15,644 bases of DNA from Candidatus Cellulosilyticum pullistercoris (GTDB taxonomy: Bacteria > Bacillota > Clostridia > Lachnospirales > Cellulosilyticaceae), in the NCBI GenBank assembly GCA_018883705.1, contig JAHLFQ010000062.1, forward strand, positions 1-15,644, read 5' to 3'. Each line of letters opens with the position of its first letter. Positions within the stretch are counted from its first letter, which is position 1. The position numbers and the translations under genes are program-made. The notes under the pieces were generated by a model. That model was given only the letters and a program-made list of their open reading frames with translations, had not been told where the DNA came from and ran no database searches. Shown here in pieces: positions 14,827 to 15,644 of the stretch.

Positions 14827-15381
14827 TTATACAGATAAAATTTCCTTGCTTTTATTTTCAACCATTGTGTCAATTTCACCTACAAATTTATCTGTTAACT
14901 TTTGTACTTCTTTTTCTGCTAATTCTACTTCGTCTTTAGTTATTTCATTAGCCTTTTCCATCTTCTTAAAAGTATCTAATGCATCACGGCGAATATTTCT
15001 AATAGCAACCTTAGAAGTTTCACCTTTTTTCTTAATATCTTTAGTAAGATCTTTACGACGCTCTTCAGTAAGCTCAGGGAAAACAAGACGAATAACGTTC
15101 CCATCATTTGTTGGATTAATTCCTATTTCAGATTCATTAATAGCTTTCTCTATAGCTTTAAGTAATGCTTTTTCCCAAGGTTGAATTTGAAGAATACGTG
15201 CTTCTGGCACTGTAATATTACCTACCTGTTGAAGTGGTGTAGCTACACCGTAGTAATCTACCACAATGCGGTCTAACACATGTGGATTTGCACGTCCTGC
15301 ACGAATAGTGGCATAATCATCACCTAAAGATGCAATTGATTTTTTCATTTTCTCTTCAAATTTGGCTAATGTTTGTTTCAC
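14827..15381 (-). CDS. frr: Ribosome recycling factor
   Basis: Splits post-termination ribosomes together with EF-G. The 184-residue product is full length for the family (about 185) and has the conserved blocks TIRAGRANPHVLDRIVVDYYG, TPLQQVGNITVPEARILQIQPWE, GINPTNDGNVIRLVFPELTEERRKDLTK and the C-terminal helix with RNIRRDALDTFKKMEK. The start is GTG at 15381, with AAGGAGGA at 15389-15396, 7 nt upstream; the next in-frame ATG would remove a conserved helix. It follows pyrH by 20 nt, the standard pairing. Confidence 0.97.
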   Translation of the reverse strand: MKQTLAKFEEKMKKSIASLGDDYATIRAGRANPHVLDRIVVDYYGVATPLQQVGNITVPEARILQIQPWEKALLKAIEKAINESEIGINPTNDGNVIRLVFPELTEERRKDLTKDIKKKGETSKVAIRNIRRDALDTFKKMEKANEITKDEVELAEKEVQKLTDKFVGEIDTMVENKSKEILSV

Positions 15382-15401
15382 TTTAATATCCTCCTTATTT
15401 A

Positions 15402-15644
15402 TTACCCTTCAATGTATATTGTTGTTCCCATCTCATCTCCACTAGCTACTCTTACAATACTATTTTCTGCACCTAGGTCAAAAACTACTATTGGTAATTT
15501 TTGTTCTATACAAAGTGCAGCAGCTGTTGTATCAATTGCTTTTAGATTTTGACGTAACATTTCTTGGCATGAAATACGTGTATATTTTTTTGCAGCTGGA
15601 TTTGTTTTTGGATCGCTATCATAAACGCCATCAATATTTTTTGC
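15402..15644 (-). CDS. pyrH: UMP kinase, 5' end outside the window
   Basis: Phosphorylates UMP to UDP in pyrimidine nucleotide synthesis; the bacterial enzyme is a hexamer of the amino-acid-kinase fold. Only the last 80 residues are inside the window. Reading from 15644 in frame gives AKNIDGVYDSDPKTNPAAKKY, the nucleotide-binding segment typical of UMP kinase, followed by KAIDTTAAALCIEQKLPIVVF and a terminal GTTIYIEG. The stop codon is at 15402-15404. The frame and the neighbour frr both support the call. Confidence 0.93.
   Translation of the reverse strand, partial: AKNIDGVYDSDPKTNPAAKKYTRISCQEMLRQNLKAIDTTAAALCIEQKLPIVVFDLGAENSIVRVASGDEMGTTIYIEG

Noticed and set aside
1..15644. Mobile elements, CRISPR repeats, tRNA/rRNA genes, defence or biosynthetic islands.
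   Set aside because: I looked on both strands and found no direct-repeat arrays, transposase-like frames or RNA genes. Base composition and gene order are uniform and typical of a core chromosomal locus.

Overview
The window is a dense, AT-rich stretch of bacterial chromosome in which every gene I can support lies on the minus strand. Read in the direction of transcription (high to low coordinates) the order is pyrH (partial), frr, uppS, cdsA, dxr, rseP, ispG, rimP, nusA, rnpM/ylxR, ylxQ, infB, rbfA, nrnA, truB, ribF, rpsO, pnp (partial). This order, together with YlxR/YlxQ, NrnA and strong AGGAGG ribosome-binding sites, points to a low-GC Firmicute of the class Clostridia. A Lachnospirales relative is my guess; the sequence alone does not settle the genus.

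Layout. (1) 15644-9948: UMP kinase, ribosome recycling factor, then undecaprenyl-PP synthase, CDP-DAG synthase, DXP reductoisomerase, site-2 protease and IspG. This cluster links isoprenoid precursor synthesis (MEP pathway) to the cell-wall lipid carrier and phospholipid synthesis. A terminator hairpin sits directly in front of uppS. (2) 9924-3172: an operon with its own promoter and a hairpin-bearing leader, running rimP-nusA-rnpM-ylxQ-infB-rbfA-nrnA-truB and ending in an intrinsic terminator. It covers ribosome maturation, transcription elongation/termination, translation initiation, RNase P modulation, nanoRNA turnover and tRNA pseudouridylation. (3) 3150-2142: ribF (FMN/FAD synthesis) behind a separate candidate promoter. 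(4) 2152-1739: rpsO with a strong extended -10 promoter, a structured leader and a strong terminator. (5) 1738-1: pnp, whose 188-bp upstream gap holds a promoter nested inside a long inverted repeat. About 527 codons of pnp are present; the KH and S1 domains lie outside.

The protein-coding content is conserved housekeeping. I see no mobile element, CRISPR array, defence system, tRNA, rRNA or toxin-antitoxin pair, and no intergenic stretch longer than about 190 bp. What deserves a second look is regulatory: the ~119-nt hairpin between rpsO and pnp, the hairpin in the leader of the nusA operon, the promoter-terminator overlap before uppS, and the rpsO leader. Two smaller points are an apparent insertion in the NusA S1 domain and the absence of polC between ispG and rimP.
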